Assembly (NCBI RefSeq): GCF_005222835.1
Contig: NZ_STGA01000059.1
Coordinates: 92,563-156,562 of the forward strand
DNA from: Rhizobium sp. FKY42
GTDB lineage: Bacteria; Pseudomonadota; Alphaproteobacteria; Rhizobiales; Rhizobiaceae
Direction: 5' to 3'
DNA length: 64,000 bases
The position numbers and the translations under genes are program-made. Of the stretch, positions 25,920 to 34,905 are shown one piece after another. Each line of letters begins with the position of its first letter. The stretch's first letter is position 1. Under the pieces are notes generated by a model. That model was not told the DNA's origin. It worked only from the letters and a program-made list of their open reading frames with translations, and searched no databases.

Positions 25920-26600
25920 TCAGCCGCGGGGCAGATCTGGCATTACGCGTTGGAGACCGTGAAAAGTAAACACGACATGATAGCAGCCGAATACTGGCGG
26001 ATAATGCTTTCCCTGAGGTACATCGCGCATATGCGTCGACTTTGCATGGGCTCGTCCGTCATTTCCTTGAGTGTGCTCTATCGGATTTCCCAGCCTCGCC
26101 TGTACATTCTCCAGCATATCAGACGGCTGCCCCTGCAACAGATATGCAACCATTGCCCCGGACGGAGAAAACGGACCGTAGCGGCAGGTGAGAAACTGGT
26201 CCCTGATATCGGCCAGATAATGCGCGATCGCACCTGGCGTTTCGATCACCTTGGCCTCGATGGGCCACATGATCCGGGGATCGGCTCTGAATACGAAAGC
26301 TAGATCGTAGGCTGGCGGTTGGGCAGGAGGACGAGCCATTGTCTCGCGTTCATACGGCCCATGCTGCATGTAATAGGGCTCGTCACCAGACATTGCATCA
26401 CGTATCATCACGTCAAGATTTTGCGTTATGCTGCGCTCAAGATCGCGACCGTCAATCGGTGGAGACCTTCGCTCCATCGTTTCGAAGCCAGTCCAAATGT
26501 GGTCGACGAATGTGGTTTCGCATCCGCTCATCCAGTTGACAACTGCGCTCAGGAAATCGGGTTCGATTCGAGGAGCAAACGGATTCCACCTCTGCATCAT
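25920..26600 (-). CDS. Putative restriction endonuclease, PD-(D/E)xK-like
   Basis: A 226-residue protein with PAYDLAFVF (Asp99) and WPIEAKVIE (Glu115-x-Lys117), the spacing of a PD-(D/E)xK nuclease core. It is encoded last in an operon with an N6-adenine methyltransferase, whose stop it overlaps by four bases (ATGA). The natural reading is the cleavage subunit of the restriction-modification system. No further domain seen; sequence before residue 90 is unassigned. An accessory, non-cleaving partner is the alternative. Confidence 0.6.
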   Translation of the reverse strand: MMQRWNPFAPRIEPDFLSAVVNWMSGCETTFVDHIWTGFETMERRSPPIDGRDLERSITQNLDVMIRDAMSGDEPYYMQHGPYERETMARPPAQPPAYDLAFVFRADPRIMWPIEAKVIETPGAIAHYLADIRDQFLTCRYGPFSPSGAMVAYLLQGQPSDMLENVQARLGNPIEHTQGNDGRAHAKSTHMRDVPQGKHYPPVFGCYHVVFTFHGLQRVMPDLPRG

Positions 26601-29600
26601 GCGAGTGCCTTGCTTTCCGTCGCAGCCCGCATCCAGCTGAAAAATTCAATTGCCACCTCGTCGGCCTCATTCAACGCCGTCGAGCGTGTCCAATAGCGAA
26701 CCGCATCGGGTTTAAGAATGTAGATCGTCGGATACTCGCCGCTCTCATAGATGCGCGCCGTGCGCTGACGCAAGATGGACCGGTAATCGGTTGAGCCGGC
26801 AACGCTGAGGGCTTCGAATCGCATAAGGAGTTCCGCAGCCTCCATCGGTAGATGGCGTATCGCGGTGTCATCCGCGTCGATCAGCTCGAACGCGACCAAA
26901 CGGTACGCGAATCGTTCATTGGCGGGTGGAACAAAGATAGATGACCGTATCCCCTTCGACTTCCCAAAGCCGGCTTTGAGCACGCGCGTGAAATAGGCAC
27001 AATACGTTTCGAGAACACTGTCGTCGGCAGGCTTTTGACCAGGCCGATCATACTCGCTGCGAAGGTCGGCCATGGTGATGTTGACCATATCTTCGATCAA
27101 AGCGCGCTCAGCATCCTTTAGGCCAAAGGCGTCGAAGATCTGTCTGTCAATGTCAGCTTGTGACGTCGCGAGCGCGATATCGACTGCTCTGTTCGGTAAT
27201 GGCACCTTGAGAAGATCTGCAACAGCCACTTCGGGGCGATAGGCCGCCATTCTCCCGCTGGATAGCTGCAAGAAGTAGGTAGCAAGAATGCTGTTGTAGA
27301 CAAGGCATGCGGCACGCAAGAGTTCCTCTGAGCCGTGAACGCTGACATAGCTTTGATTGCATAAGACGCCTTGTCCGTCAGTGGAATAGACCATGCGAGC
27401 TTGAAAGCGGCGCGCTTCGAGCTGCCAACCCTGTTTTACAATCATCTGTGGAAGGTTGAATGCCTCGAAGTTCGTCGAGTCCCTACTATGAACACGCAGA
27501 TCACCAGCCAGCGGCAGGTCGTTGGCCAACATATGCGTAAGTGGGGTTTTCGGAAATGCTTTAGCGTCAAACAGACGCCACTCGGCCATGGCTGATAATC
27601 GGCGTGTCCTGTCACCGAAGATGATGCCCTCCCGGGTAATCGCAGACCCGTTTGCTTTGGCGGTATCAAGCGTCGGGAACGCACTCAGACGCCGCAACAG
27701 GTCGAGGTCGCGGCGGGTACCCCACATCATAGCAGTCCAGATGAAGGGGTCAGTGGATGCATCGATCGATGAAATCCAACGGTAGTTCTCAGCTTCAATC
27801 ACTATCGCAAAGTCGTCGACAACGGTCGGCAATGTTTTGGGACTGACATAGGCGACAAAGTGCCCGTTCGCTTCCGGCTTTGGCGCTCGTAAGACGACGA
27901 TACAAGATGGCGATGAGGAAACCGTCGTAGTGTGGTTCTTGCGCTTGAAAACCTTGAAGCGCAATGCCGACAGATTGTAGATGGCTTCAACAGTATGGGT
28001 TCGAAAGAGCTGCTGCCGGAAGCTTGTGGCGTTTCTGGAGGTATTGAAAAGCAAAGAACCAGCCGACTGAATAAGGGCCAGCTGTCCGCTTGGGGCGAGT
28101 AGCATCGCTCCCTTCGCTAGAAAAAGGCTTCCGATATCCTTGTTGGCGATCGGCCATCGATGCGCCGGAGCCTTTGCCCATTCTATGGCGGCCTCTGTCA
28201 CCAGATCCTTTCCCCAAGGCGCATTACCCACGATTAGATCAAAACGATTGCTCGGATTGTTGCTGTCAAACCCGTCTCCCTCGATGAAGAAGTCGGAGCA
28301 GATCAATTGTCGGTCTCGCATCGATGGAAACCGAACTTGTGTCCAATAATGGCGCGGCTCTATTTCATCGCACATTGCCAAATAGAGACTGAAGCAAGCC
28401 ACCCGCACGGCATGCGGATCCTTATCGACGCCGATGAGATTACGTTCCAGCATCCGGCGCAGCAATTTTGCCGAAATCACCTGTTGGCCGGTTGCGAACC
28501 GCCAGCGATGAATTAGACGCTGAAAGGACTTTACGAGAAATATCCCGGACCCGCATGCTGGATCGAGCACACGAATGTCCCAGTGAACATCGTCCCACGG
28601 CAACACGCGATCGAGCACAAAATCGACCAAGTGGGGAGGTGTGTAGAAAATACCGTCCTTAGCAGCTCTCTCGACGACAAATGTTTCATAGATACTGCTT
28701 ATAAACTCCAGTGGGATGACATCAAATGAGTATTGCGGCCATAAGCTCGCCTGCCCGGTTGGTAGATCGATTTCTCCTCCAATGAAGTCGGCCAAAATCA
28801 CAAGATGGTGCGGCTTCACCTGCGTCTGCTCGGCCATCCAGCCAGCAGCGCGCTCTTCCGTCGTGTCACCCTTTCCGGGGAAAAGGTCCCCGTTAAACTT
28901 GTCGTTCAGCCATTCGAACAGCCGATAGCAGTCGTCGTAGTGATGCAATATATCCGTGAAACGCCGGTAGATACTGCTTAGAACGCCCTCGTTGAACAAC
29001 AGCTTCAATTTATCAGGATTCAAGGCAGCTGTCCCATCACTGTCCTTGCGGTCGAACAGGAACTGCACGAAAATCACGCGAGCAAGAAGGTCGTGACAAA
29101 CGTCGTCGTCGGTCAGACCGCTCCGTAGAAGCTTTTCACGAATAAATCTCAGGTTGGTCAGGAGGGTCTGATCTGCTCGGCCGTCACGGTTAAATCGGTC
29201 CGCCAAATCAGCAAAGAACTTCCCGGAGACGAGATTGATCCAATGCAACGCGCGAACCGCTCCGTTCTCAAGCCTTGCGTGATGATCGTCGGAGAACTGC
29301 GCGGCGGAGACGGTGTGAACGACGAAGGAATCGACCAGCATGTCATCGGAGGGTGCCTCGCAGCAGCTCCATACCTTAACAACATCCGGCTCGATCGTGA
29401 TCAATGTAGGCGCGTGGGAGAAGTTCCAGGCGAGCCGATGTAGCTCCCGCAATGTCTGGGCAGATACACGCGCGCCGAACTCCGCGACGAGCGCAAACGG
29501 TGGATCAGTCTGCGCACTATCGGGATCGGCGACAAGAACTCCGATACGCCTGAAGCCGTCCTTTGCCGACCGACCAAGCTCCCGGCCGACCTTTGTCTGA

Positions 29601-29713
29601 ACGAGCCGCGCAAAATGGGCCGGCCCGGCGCCGACTGGTTCGATAAGAGAGGAGACATCTGGCCATCCAAGCGTGGCCGATACTTTCTCAAGCGTCAGCT
29701 GATGAAGGGTCAT
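26597..29713 (-). CDS. N6-adenine DNA methyltransferase (Eco57I/type IIG-like)
   Basis: A 1038-residue protein. Methyltransferase motifs are SAM-binding VLDPACGSGIFLV (~382-394) and catalytic NAPW (497-500, a variant of NPPW), preceded by the usual FYTPPHLVDFVLD entry block (~356). The ~340-residue N-terminus is helical with no clear D-ExK site; the C-terminal ~400 residues probably recognise DNA. Type IIG enzymes have a nuclease at the N-terminus, but here the nuclease candidate is the next gene. It overlaps the upstream HTH gene and the downstream nuclease gene by four bases each. Confidence 0.85.
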   Translation of the reverse strand: MTLHQLTLEKVSATLGWPDVSSLIEPVGAGPAHFARLVQTKVGRELGRSAKDGFRRIGVLVADPDSAQTDPPFALVAEFGARVSAQTLRELHRLAWNFSHAPTLITIEPDVVKVWSCCEAPSDDMLVDSFVVHTVSAAQFSDDHHARLENGAVRALHWINLVSGKFFADLADRFNRDGRADQTLLTNLRFIREKLLRSGLTDDDVCHDLLARVIFVQFLFDRKDSDGTAALNPDKLKLLFNEGVLSSIYRRFTDILHHYDDCYRLFEWLNDKFNGDLFPGKGDTTEERAAGWMAEQTQVKPHHLVILADFIGGEIDLPTGQASLWPQYSFDVIPLEFISSIYETFVVERAAKDGIFYTPPHLVDFVLDRVLPWDDVHWDIRVLDPACGSGIFLVKSFQRLIHRWRFATGQQVISAKLLRRMLERNLIGVDKDPHAVRVACFSLYLAMCDEIEPRHYWTQVRFPSMRDRQLICSDFFIEGDGFDSNNPSNRFDLIVGNAPWGKDLVTEAAIEWAKAPAHRWPIANKDIGSLFLAKGAMLLAPSGQLALIQSAGSLLFNTSRNATSFRQQLFRTHTVEAIYNLSALRFKVFKRKNHTTTVSSSPSCIVVLRAPKPEANGHFVAYVSPKTLPTVVDDFAIVIEAENYRWISSIDASTDPFIWTAMMWGTRRDLDLLRRLSAFPTLDTAKANGSAITREGIIFGDRTRRLSAMAEWRLFDAKAFPKTPLTHMLANDLPLAGDLRVHSRDSTNFEAFNLPQMIVKQGWQLEARRFQARMVYSTDGQGVLCNQSYVSVHGSEELLRAACLVYNSILATYFLQLSSGRMAAYRPEVAVADLLKVPLPNRAVDIALATSQADIDRQIFDAFGLKDAERALIEDMVNITMADLRSEYDRPGQKPADDSVLETYCAYFTRVLKAGFGKSKGIRSSIFVPPANERFAYRLVAFELIDADDTAIRHLPMEAAELLMRFEALSVAGSTDYRSILRQRTARIYESGEYPTIYILKPDAVRYWTRSTALNEADEVAIEFFSWMRAATESKALA

Positions 29714-29994
29714 CGTGACAGATCCAGCACTTGCTGGCGATCCCCGCCAAATCGACCTGGTCCAGCGCCACGTGGTTTCTTCTGAGAAATTGTTGCGCGC
29801 TCAACGGCCGGCAGATAATCGATCCCGTGACCATGCAGATCAGCTATCAATGCCGCAATCAATCCGAGATGGGCGGGGATATCACGACCGGCGTAATTGG
29901 AAATCGAGTTCGGGTTCATGCGCACGAGTGCTGCAAAACCGCGAACGCTGAGCGACGCCCGCTGCAATTCACCTGTAAATTCCTCGTAGGTCAT
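29710..29994 (-). CDS. Small HTH regulator of the R-M operon (XRE-like)
   Basis: A 94-residue protein: FTGELQRASLSVRGFAALVR then MNPNSISNYAGR is a degenerate XRE-type helix-turn-helix, followed by a helix and a basic Arg/Gly-rich tail. It is the first gene of the methyltransferase operon (ATGA overlap) and could act as a controller protein that times methylase and nuclease expression. Confidence 0.6.
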   Translation of the reverse strand: MTYEEFTGELQRASLSVRGFAALVRMNPNSISNYAGRDIPAHLGLIAALIADLHGHGIDYLPAVERATISQKKPRGAGPGRFGGDRQQVLDLSR

Positions 29995-30467
29995 TGGCCA
30001 TCGTTAGCACACAAAATCATGAGCCACGGCACACTAAACCCTGTGTCCCGAAAAGTAAAGCATGGGGCAAATCCGTCACTCCAAGCAGCGCGGGTATGAC
30101 TTTAGGAGCGACGCGACGAAAACCGGCTAGTGCATCTTCGATCTCGTGCTTCTAGTGAGCGTGAGGCCACGGAAGCCTTGCAGTCATGGGGAACCAATCC
30201 CCTCCGGTTAACAAAAAGGGAACTCAACGTCGGTGGTCGGCTGAGCTACTTTGAATGTAACTCAAGAACGATCTCTACACTTTCCCGCGGCTCAGGACAG
30301 CTGTGACTATGTTGGGCGCAAAAACATAAATGGACCATCCACCATGATTGCAAAACGCGATTTCTGTAACCAATTTAGCTGTTTAGCTTTAGGGTATTCG
30401 GAATCAGGTGAGCTTCCACGACTTCAGAGTGAGCACGAACGCTCGCCTATACAAGATAAGCGAGGCG
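29995..30467. other. Intergenic region upstream of the R-M operon
   Basis: About 470 bases without a convincing gene between two minus-strand operons. Short frames on the plus strand (30251-30508 and nearby) have no ribosome-binding site and odd composition. It must hold the promoter of the methyltransferase operon; no clear -35/-10 pair or operator stands out. Confidence 0.4.
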
Positions 30468-32570
30468 CTACTTCTCGGACGACCTGGCATGAGCAATCGC
30501 TGCTATGATCTGTTCGTCCACACGTTGAAGTTGCTCCTCAATCTCTTTTCCCGAGACGCCAAGGGCCTCCGCGTAGGTGGCAACATTGCCTGGCGCGCGG
30601 GAGTAAAACGATTCGATAGCGAAGGTCTCGCTGTCCAGCTCGAATGCGATCTTGTCCTCCCTGACGTGATGCATGACAATCTGGTACTGGCTGGGTTTAG
30701 CCAGCTCTTCAAGAAGGTCAGTGGGGGCAGGTTCCTCACCGCTCCAAATGCGTTTGACGCCCACGCGATTTCTAAAGACAGTATTTTGTGGGCCTCGATG
30801 ATCGTGAATGACACCGAACCAGGCAGCTTCAAAGAAGCGCGTAAGAGCCGACCAGTCATAGATGTAAATTCCATCGATACCTTCCGGGAATGAGAATGTC
30901 TCGTTGTGCAGCAGGCAGTGAACGACCGTCTTGCTCGTCACTTGCGGGCCGAACTCATTCGTGAGGATGTCAGGCCACTTTACCAAGCCATCCCTCAAGC
31001 GCTGAATCTGACGTATGCTCGACCCTACTTCGTGCAAAAAATGATACGCCCTTTTTGGATCGTTACCCGACAGGCCATGGTTTTTGCATTCGAAGTGGAA
31101 CAGATAGTCGCCCCATGGGACCACGACGTCATAATCGTATTCGGCGCCGTCTCGCTTAACCTTCACGCGGCGCGCATCTAGGCCGCGAAGCTTGAATAGA
31201 TCGACAACCCGGCTCTCAAAAGCTGAACCTTTGCGCAAAAGCTGCACGTCCATCGATGCCAAGGTGGAGGGGACGATCTTTGCCATCCGAGGAGCAAATA
31301 GCGCTCCCCCGATGACGAGCCACTTTTCCTGAGCCCGAACAATCGGGGCATCAAAAAAATCACGTGAGCCCGCGCCAAAGCTAACCGCATCAAGGAAAAT
31401 GTCAGCTTCGTCCCGCGTGAGTGACATCCGCTGGAGGAGGCCGCGCGCCTCCACTGGATCAATCTCCAAAATTAGCTTCTGCTGATCCCCGCGTTGCTTC
31501 GAGGCCCATGCAGCAAGAGCCATATAGCCGCGCACCCATTGCACCAGTCGCAATCCGCCCGGCCTTTCGAGGTCCTCAGCGATATTGTAGCCAACTGCTT
31601 CGCTCAACGACAACGAGTTGAGTGCCTCATGCTCCGAAATCCACTCCATGGGAGGCAATTTCACTGGGCTATCAATGCCTTTGCCGATGCGCCCGATATT
31701 GGTTGTCCCCAAAAGGTCGGCCGCGGACTTCCCTTCGCGATCGATGGCCCGTTCGTTTGCAATGAAGTCGGCGATCATGCCTCCGGCATCGCGCTCGTAC
31801 ACACGCTTTACCCCCGCGGGTGCGCCGTCGGGCAACTGATCCGATCCAACTGTGTTAATCCCAACGTCAAAATACCGCGCTTTTTCATGCAATCGCTCCC
31901 AACGCGCCCAGGCCATCGCCAGGAACTCGGCTTGTTCGGCCAGATAGATTTCCCTATCGGTTACTTTTGGCAGCAGCGGCAGTGTTAGCCACTGGCGGTC
32001 GCCAGAAAACCATTTGTTGGCGTAGCCCTCCATAAGCAAAGTTCCTCTCAGGGCTTCCAACAGCATCCCCAGAAACGAGTCAGCATCGACACGATTTCCG
32101 TCAGCATCCTTCACTTCAGGTCCGCCAGGCAAAATCAAATGACCCGCTGCTTTCAGCGCGGCGTCCAAGTCAGCCGCCAGTGCGATCCTATTCGCCTCAG
32201 CGCGTGCGATAACCGCAGCTGCTCGATTTGGAGCAGGCTCCTTAGAAAAAGCGGTCTTCTGCAGCGAGGCCAATATCCGGTGATGGCCATCTTCGGCGAC
32301 TTGAAGAAGTGCCGCTGCTTTGTCATATGGTCCGAAATCGAGCGTCGGCGCTGCCCGCTCTAAGAAACCTCGAACATCCGCAAGCAGCTTGTCACGTGAC
32401 GCTTGACTGGCAGGATTCGGTCTCGCATGAATAAGAGCTGAGCAGTGCCGAATAAGCGTAGCTAATTCGTCGGCCAACTCCTGATTGACAGGAAACTCCG
32501 CGAGATGGAGGAGCAACTTTGTCGCGTTTTTTGTCTTCGCGGCTTTGGCGAAGATATCCTGACTAATCAT
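30468..32570 (-). CDS. Large protein with C-terminal PD-(D/E)xK nuclease-like core, function unknown
   Basis: A 700-residue single-gene unit. Residues ~1-430 are helical without a recognised motif. The segment GSAFESRVVDLFKLRGLDAR then EYDYDVVVPWGDYLFHFECKN (Glu452, Asp479/Asp481, Glu494-x-Lys496) matches a PD-(D/E)xK nuclease of the Mrr/NERD type. It ends with a short helical tail. It sits alone at the right end of the defence-like island, next to the R-M operon. A stand-alone antiphage nuclease is plausible; the family cannot be named. Confidence 0.65.
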   Translation of the reverse strand: MISQDIFAKAAKTKNATKLLLHLAEFPVNQELADELATLIRHCSALIHARPNPASQASRDKLLADVRGFLERAAPTLDFGPYDKAAALLQVAEDGHHRILASLQKTAFSKEPAPNRAAAVIARAEANRIALAADLDAALKAAGHLILPGGPEVKDADGNRVDADSFLGMLLEALRGTLLMEGYANKWFSGDRQWLTLPLLPKVTDREIYLAEQAEFLAMAWARWERLHEKARYFDVGINTVGSDQLPDGAPAGVKRVYERDAGGMIADFIANERAIDREGKSAADLLGTTNIGRIGKGIDSPVKLPPMEWISEHEALNSLSLSEAVGYNIAEDLERPGGLRLVQWVRGYMALAAWASKQRGDQQKLILEIDPVEARGLLQRMSLTRDEADIFLDAVSFGAGSRDFFDAPIVRAQEKWLVIGGALFAPRMAKIVPSTLASMDVQLLRKGSAFESRVVDLFKLRGLDARRVKVKRDGAEYDYDVVVPWGDYLFHFECKNHGLSGNDPKRAYHFLHEVGSSIRQIQRLRDGLVKWPDILTNEFGPQVTSKTVVHCLLHNETFSFPEGIDGIYIYDWSALTRFFEAAWFGVIHDHRGPQNTVFRNRVGVKRIWSGEEPAPTDLLEELAKPSQYQIVMHHVREDKIAFELDSETFAIESFYSRAPGNVATYAEALGVSGKEIEEQLQRVDEQIIAAIAHARSSEK

Positions 32571-33435
32571 CTATGTCTCCTGCTGAGTTCACGATATCTC
32601 TCGTGCAAGGCGCGAGTAACCCCGATCAGCAAGCTAGCTTGAACGGTTCCGAAATCAATCTTGAAGTTATCGCGGTTGCATGTCAGCTGGTTCCTTCCGT
32701 CATCGGCGCGAAGGAGGCAATCAGCGGTGACATTCCGCATATCCTGCTAACTTGTTACACTGTGCGAAAGATGGTGAAGCGGCAAGGGTTTGGCGAAATC
32801 GATTCGGGTGCCAAAGGTTCGATTCCCTTCAAGAGCAAAATACGCTGTGAGAATTCTCCGGCACTGTCATGAAGTCATATTGGTCGGTGTGACTTTCTGT
32901 CGGTGGCACCCGAGGTCCGATTTCGCCCCCAATCCAATAGCACTTTGCCAGGACTCAGAATTTCTCTTGGATCAAGGCATGCTGTCACCTGCTTTATCAA
33001 CATCAACTTGCCCGGATGTGCATTATGATCAACGTGCGCGCTCTTCTACGCCGACACCCTGCTCACTCCCAGCACGCAAAGATAAACACGGAATTCACTC
33101 AAGACGCTTGACTCCAGGTGCCGGCGAAATAGATTGTAAACAGCAAACTATGGTTGCACCAGGCAGGCTGGGAGTGCCAATCGGTTTTAGATAAGGCGCA
33201 TTTTCATCTCATCAGACCAAAATGAACGCGTTTCATTCATCTACCGCTAAACCGAGCTGTTGATTACAGCCGAGCCTTTGCCGGGTCAGTTTTTAAACAA
33301 GTGCATAATGCTGATGCGAGAACATTGTGCCTTTTTCCTAAATATCTGAAATCGTTGAGATCTCGTTTTCCACGCGTAGTGCATCTCTTCGATCTAAGTA
33401 AAGGGCAAATAAAGATCGCGTAGAGGTGAGGAGAA
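32571..33435. other. Intergenic region between the island and the FAD oxidase operon
   Basis: About 865 bases. Two overlapping plus-strand frames (32573-32872 and 32790-33194) lack ribosome-binding sites and family resemblance. A tRNA-like T-loop string GGTTCGATTCC occurs at ~32817 but no tRNA can be folded around it. The right half is AT-rich and probably carries the promoter of the operon starting at 33436. Confidence 0.4.
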
Positions 33436-34890
33436 ATGGAACGTCCTTATTTTTTCGGCGAAATGGATCTAGGCGATCCAGCCGACGATCCTGGGGTCGC
33501 AGATGGCAGCGACGCACTGAGCGTCGAGCAGCGAAAGTTCTTACCTAAACCTCCCGCGATTGCTGGCTGCACGTTCTTGCGCGCTGGTCAGGCAGCATAC
33601 GAAGACCGTATGAAGACGGTCTACAACCGTCGAACGTTGATACGCCCCAGCTTGTTCGCAGTGTGCAAGAGTGCAATTGCAATCGGCAAGGTGGTTTCCT
33701 GGGCGCGAGACAATGCCATTGCCTTTTCGATCCGAGGGGGGGGGCACTCCTATGAAGGGTTCAGCGGCAATACGAGCGTCGTGATTGATGTCGGTGAGAT
33801 CAATCAAATCTCTTTCGATAAGGTGGTGAAGACGGTTACTGTCGGAGCCGGGGCTAAGCTTGGGCAGATTCAGGCTGCGCTCAAAGGAACTGGGTATGCG
33901 CTCGTCTGCGGGACGTGCCCTACGGTCGGAGTTGCCGGTCATGTTCTGGGAGGCGGTTATGGGCTTCTGTCTCGAGCAAGAGGTCTTGCGGCCGACAGCC
34001 TGATCGGAATACGGCTCATCGATCCGAAGGGAAACATTCTCGTTGCGAACGCATCGACGAACAAAGATCTCTTTTGGGCGTGCCGCGGGGGAGGGGGAGG
34101 ATCGTTCGGTGTGGTGTTCGAATTGACCATCCGAGTTCACCCTGTTGCGTCCGTCGATGTTTTTTCCGTCGGATGGACGCTTTCGAAAGAACGAGCGGCA
34201 AAGATCGTCGACGCTTGGCAGAAATGGGCACCCAAGGCTGATCGAGGCATCACTGCTCTTTTAAAGGTCAGCAAGTCAGGGAGTGGCCCGAACCTTTCGA
34301 TAAGATGCCTTGGTCAAAGTGTCGCCAGCCGAACAGAACTTGAAAGAGCGTTAGCGGCTCTTGCGGCGATCGAAGCTCCAATTGGTCCGCGCGCGATCAA
34401 GACGTACATGTTTTGGGACGCATTCCAGAAATATGCGGGCACCGGGCGTGATCCCTATTTCCAAAAGGAGCGTTCCGACTTTTTGCAGTCTTTGAATGCA
34501 GCCGGGATAGAACAGATGCTTGAACAGGTCGTCACACAGCTCTTCAACGATGTCGGCCTGATATTGAACGCCTATGGGGGAGCGATAAATGATTTGACCG
34601 AAACCGAGACGGCGTTTCCGCATCGGTCAAGCGTCGGGTATATGATCCATTATTATGCTGGGTGGGACGATCCTCGTCTGACTCCCCGAAAAACAAGGGC
34701 CATGACGGCGTTTTATGATGGGCTGCAACGCTTCATGCCCGGAAAGGCTTACGTCAATTACAGCGATGTACAGCTTAGAGATTTTGCTACGGCCTATTGG
34801 GGGCAGAATCTCAAACGCCTGAAGCAGGTGAAGCGATCTTTCGATCCGGATAACCTGTTTGCTTTCCAGCAAAGCGTGCCGCTTTCGTGA
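33436..34890 (+). CDS. FAD-linked oxidase, berberine-bridge-enzyme-like (bicovalent flavin)
   Basis: A 484-residue FAD_binding_4 oxidase with a BBE C-terminal piece. RGGGHSYEGFS (His104) and LVCGTCPTVG (Cys158/Cys161) are the two positions that bind FAD covalently in bicovalent oxidases such as aclacinomycin oxidoreductase and hexose oxidases. GHVLGGGYGLLSRARGLAAD is the pyrophosphate-binding block, and AYVNYSD...YWGQNLKRLKQVKRSFDPDN is the BBE tail. No signal peptide, unlike many exported relatives. GAGGAGA precedes the ATG. First of a three-gene operon. Likely oxidises a sugar, alcohol or alkaloid-like substrate; identity unknown. Confidence 0.88.
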   Translation: MERPYFFGEMDLGDPADDPGVADGSDALSVEQRKFLPKPPAIAGCTFLRAGQAAYEDRMKTVYNRRTLIRPSLFAVCKSAIAIGKVVSWARDNAIAFSIRGGGHSYEGFSGNTSVVIDVGEINQISFDKVVKTVTVGAGAKLGQIQAALKGTGYALVCGTCPTVGVAGHVLGGGYGLLSRARGLAADSLIGIRLIDPKGNILVANASTNKDLFWACRGGGGGSFGVVFELTIRVHPVASVDVFSVGWTLSKERAAKIVDAWQKWAPKADRGITALLKVSKSGSGPNLSIRCLGQSVASRTELERALAALAAIEAPIGPRAIKTYMFWDAFQKYAGTGRDPYFQKERSDFLQSLNAAGIEQMLEQVVTQLFNDVGLILNAYGGAINDLTETETAFPHRSSVGYMIHYYAGWDDPRLTPRKTRAMTAFYDGLQRFMPGKAYVNYSDVQLRDFATAYWGQNLKRLKQVKRSFDPDNLFAFQQSVPLS

Positions 34891-34905
34891 ACAATTGAGG
34901 AGACG

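Noticed and set aside
25920..29994. BREX or DISARM assignment based on the large methyltransferase
   Set aside because: No pglZ, brxC-type ATPase, helicase or drmA/drmB-like gene is adjacent.
32770..32840. tRNA-like T-loop string GGTTCGATTCC, possible att-site remnant
   Set aside because: The T stem has a mismatch, and no acceptor, D or anticodon arm can be drawn around it.
32573..33194. Two overlapping plus-strand frames of 99 and 134 codons
   Set aside because: No ribosome-binding site, no recognisable family, and the first begins two bases from the divergent gene's start.
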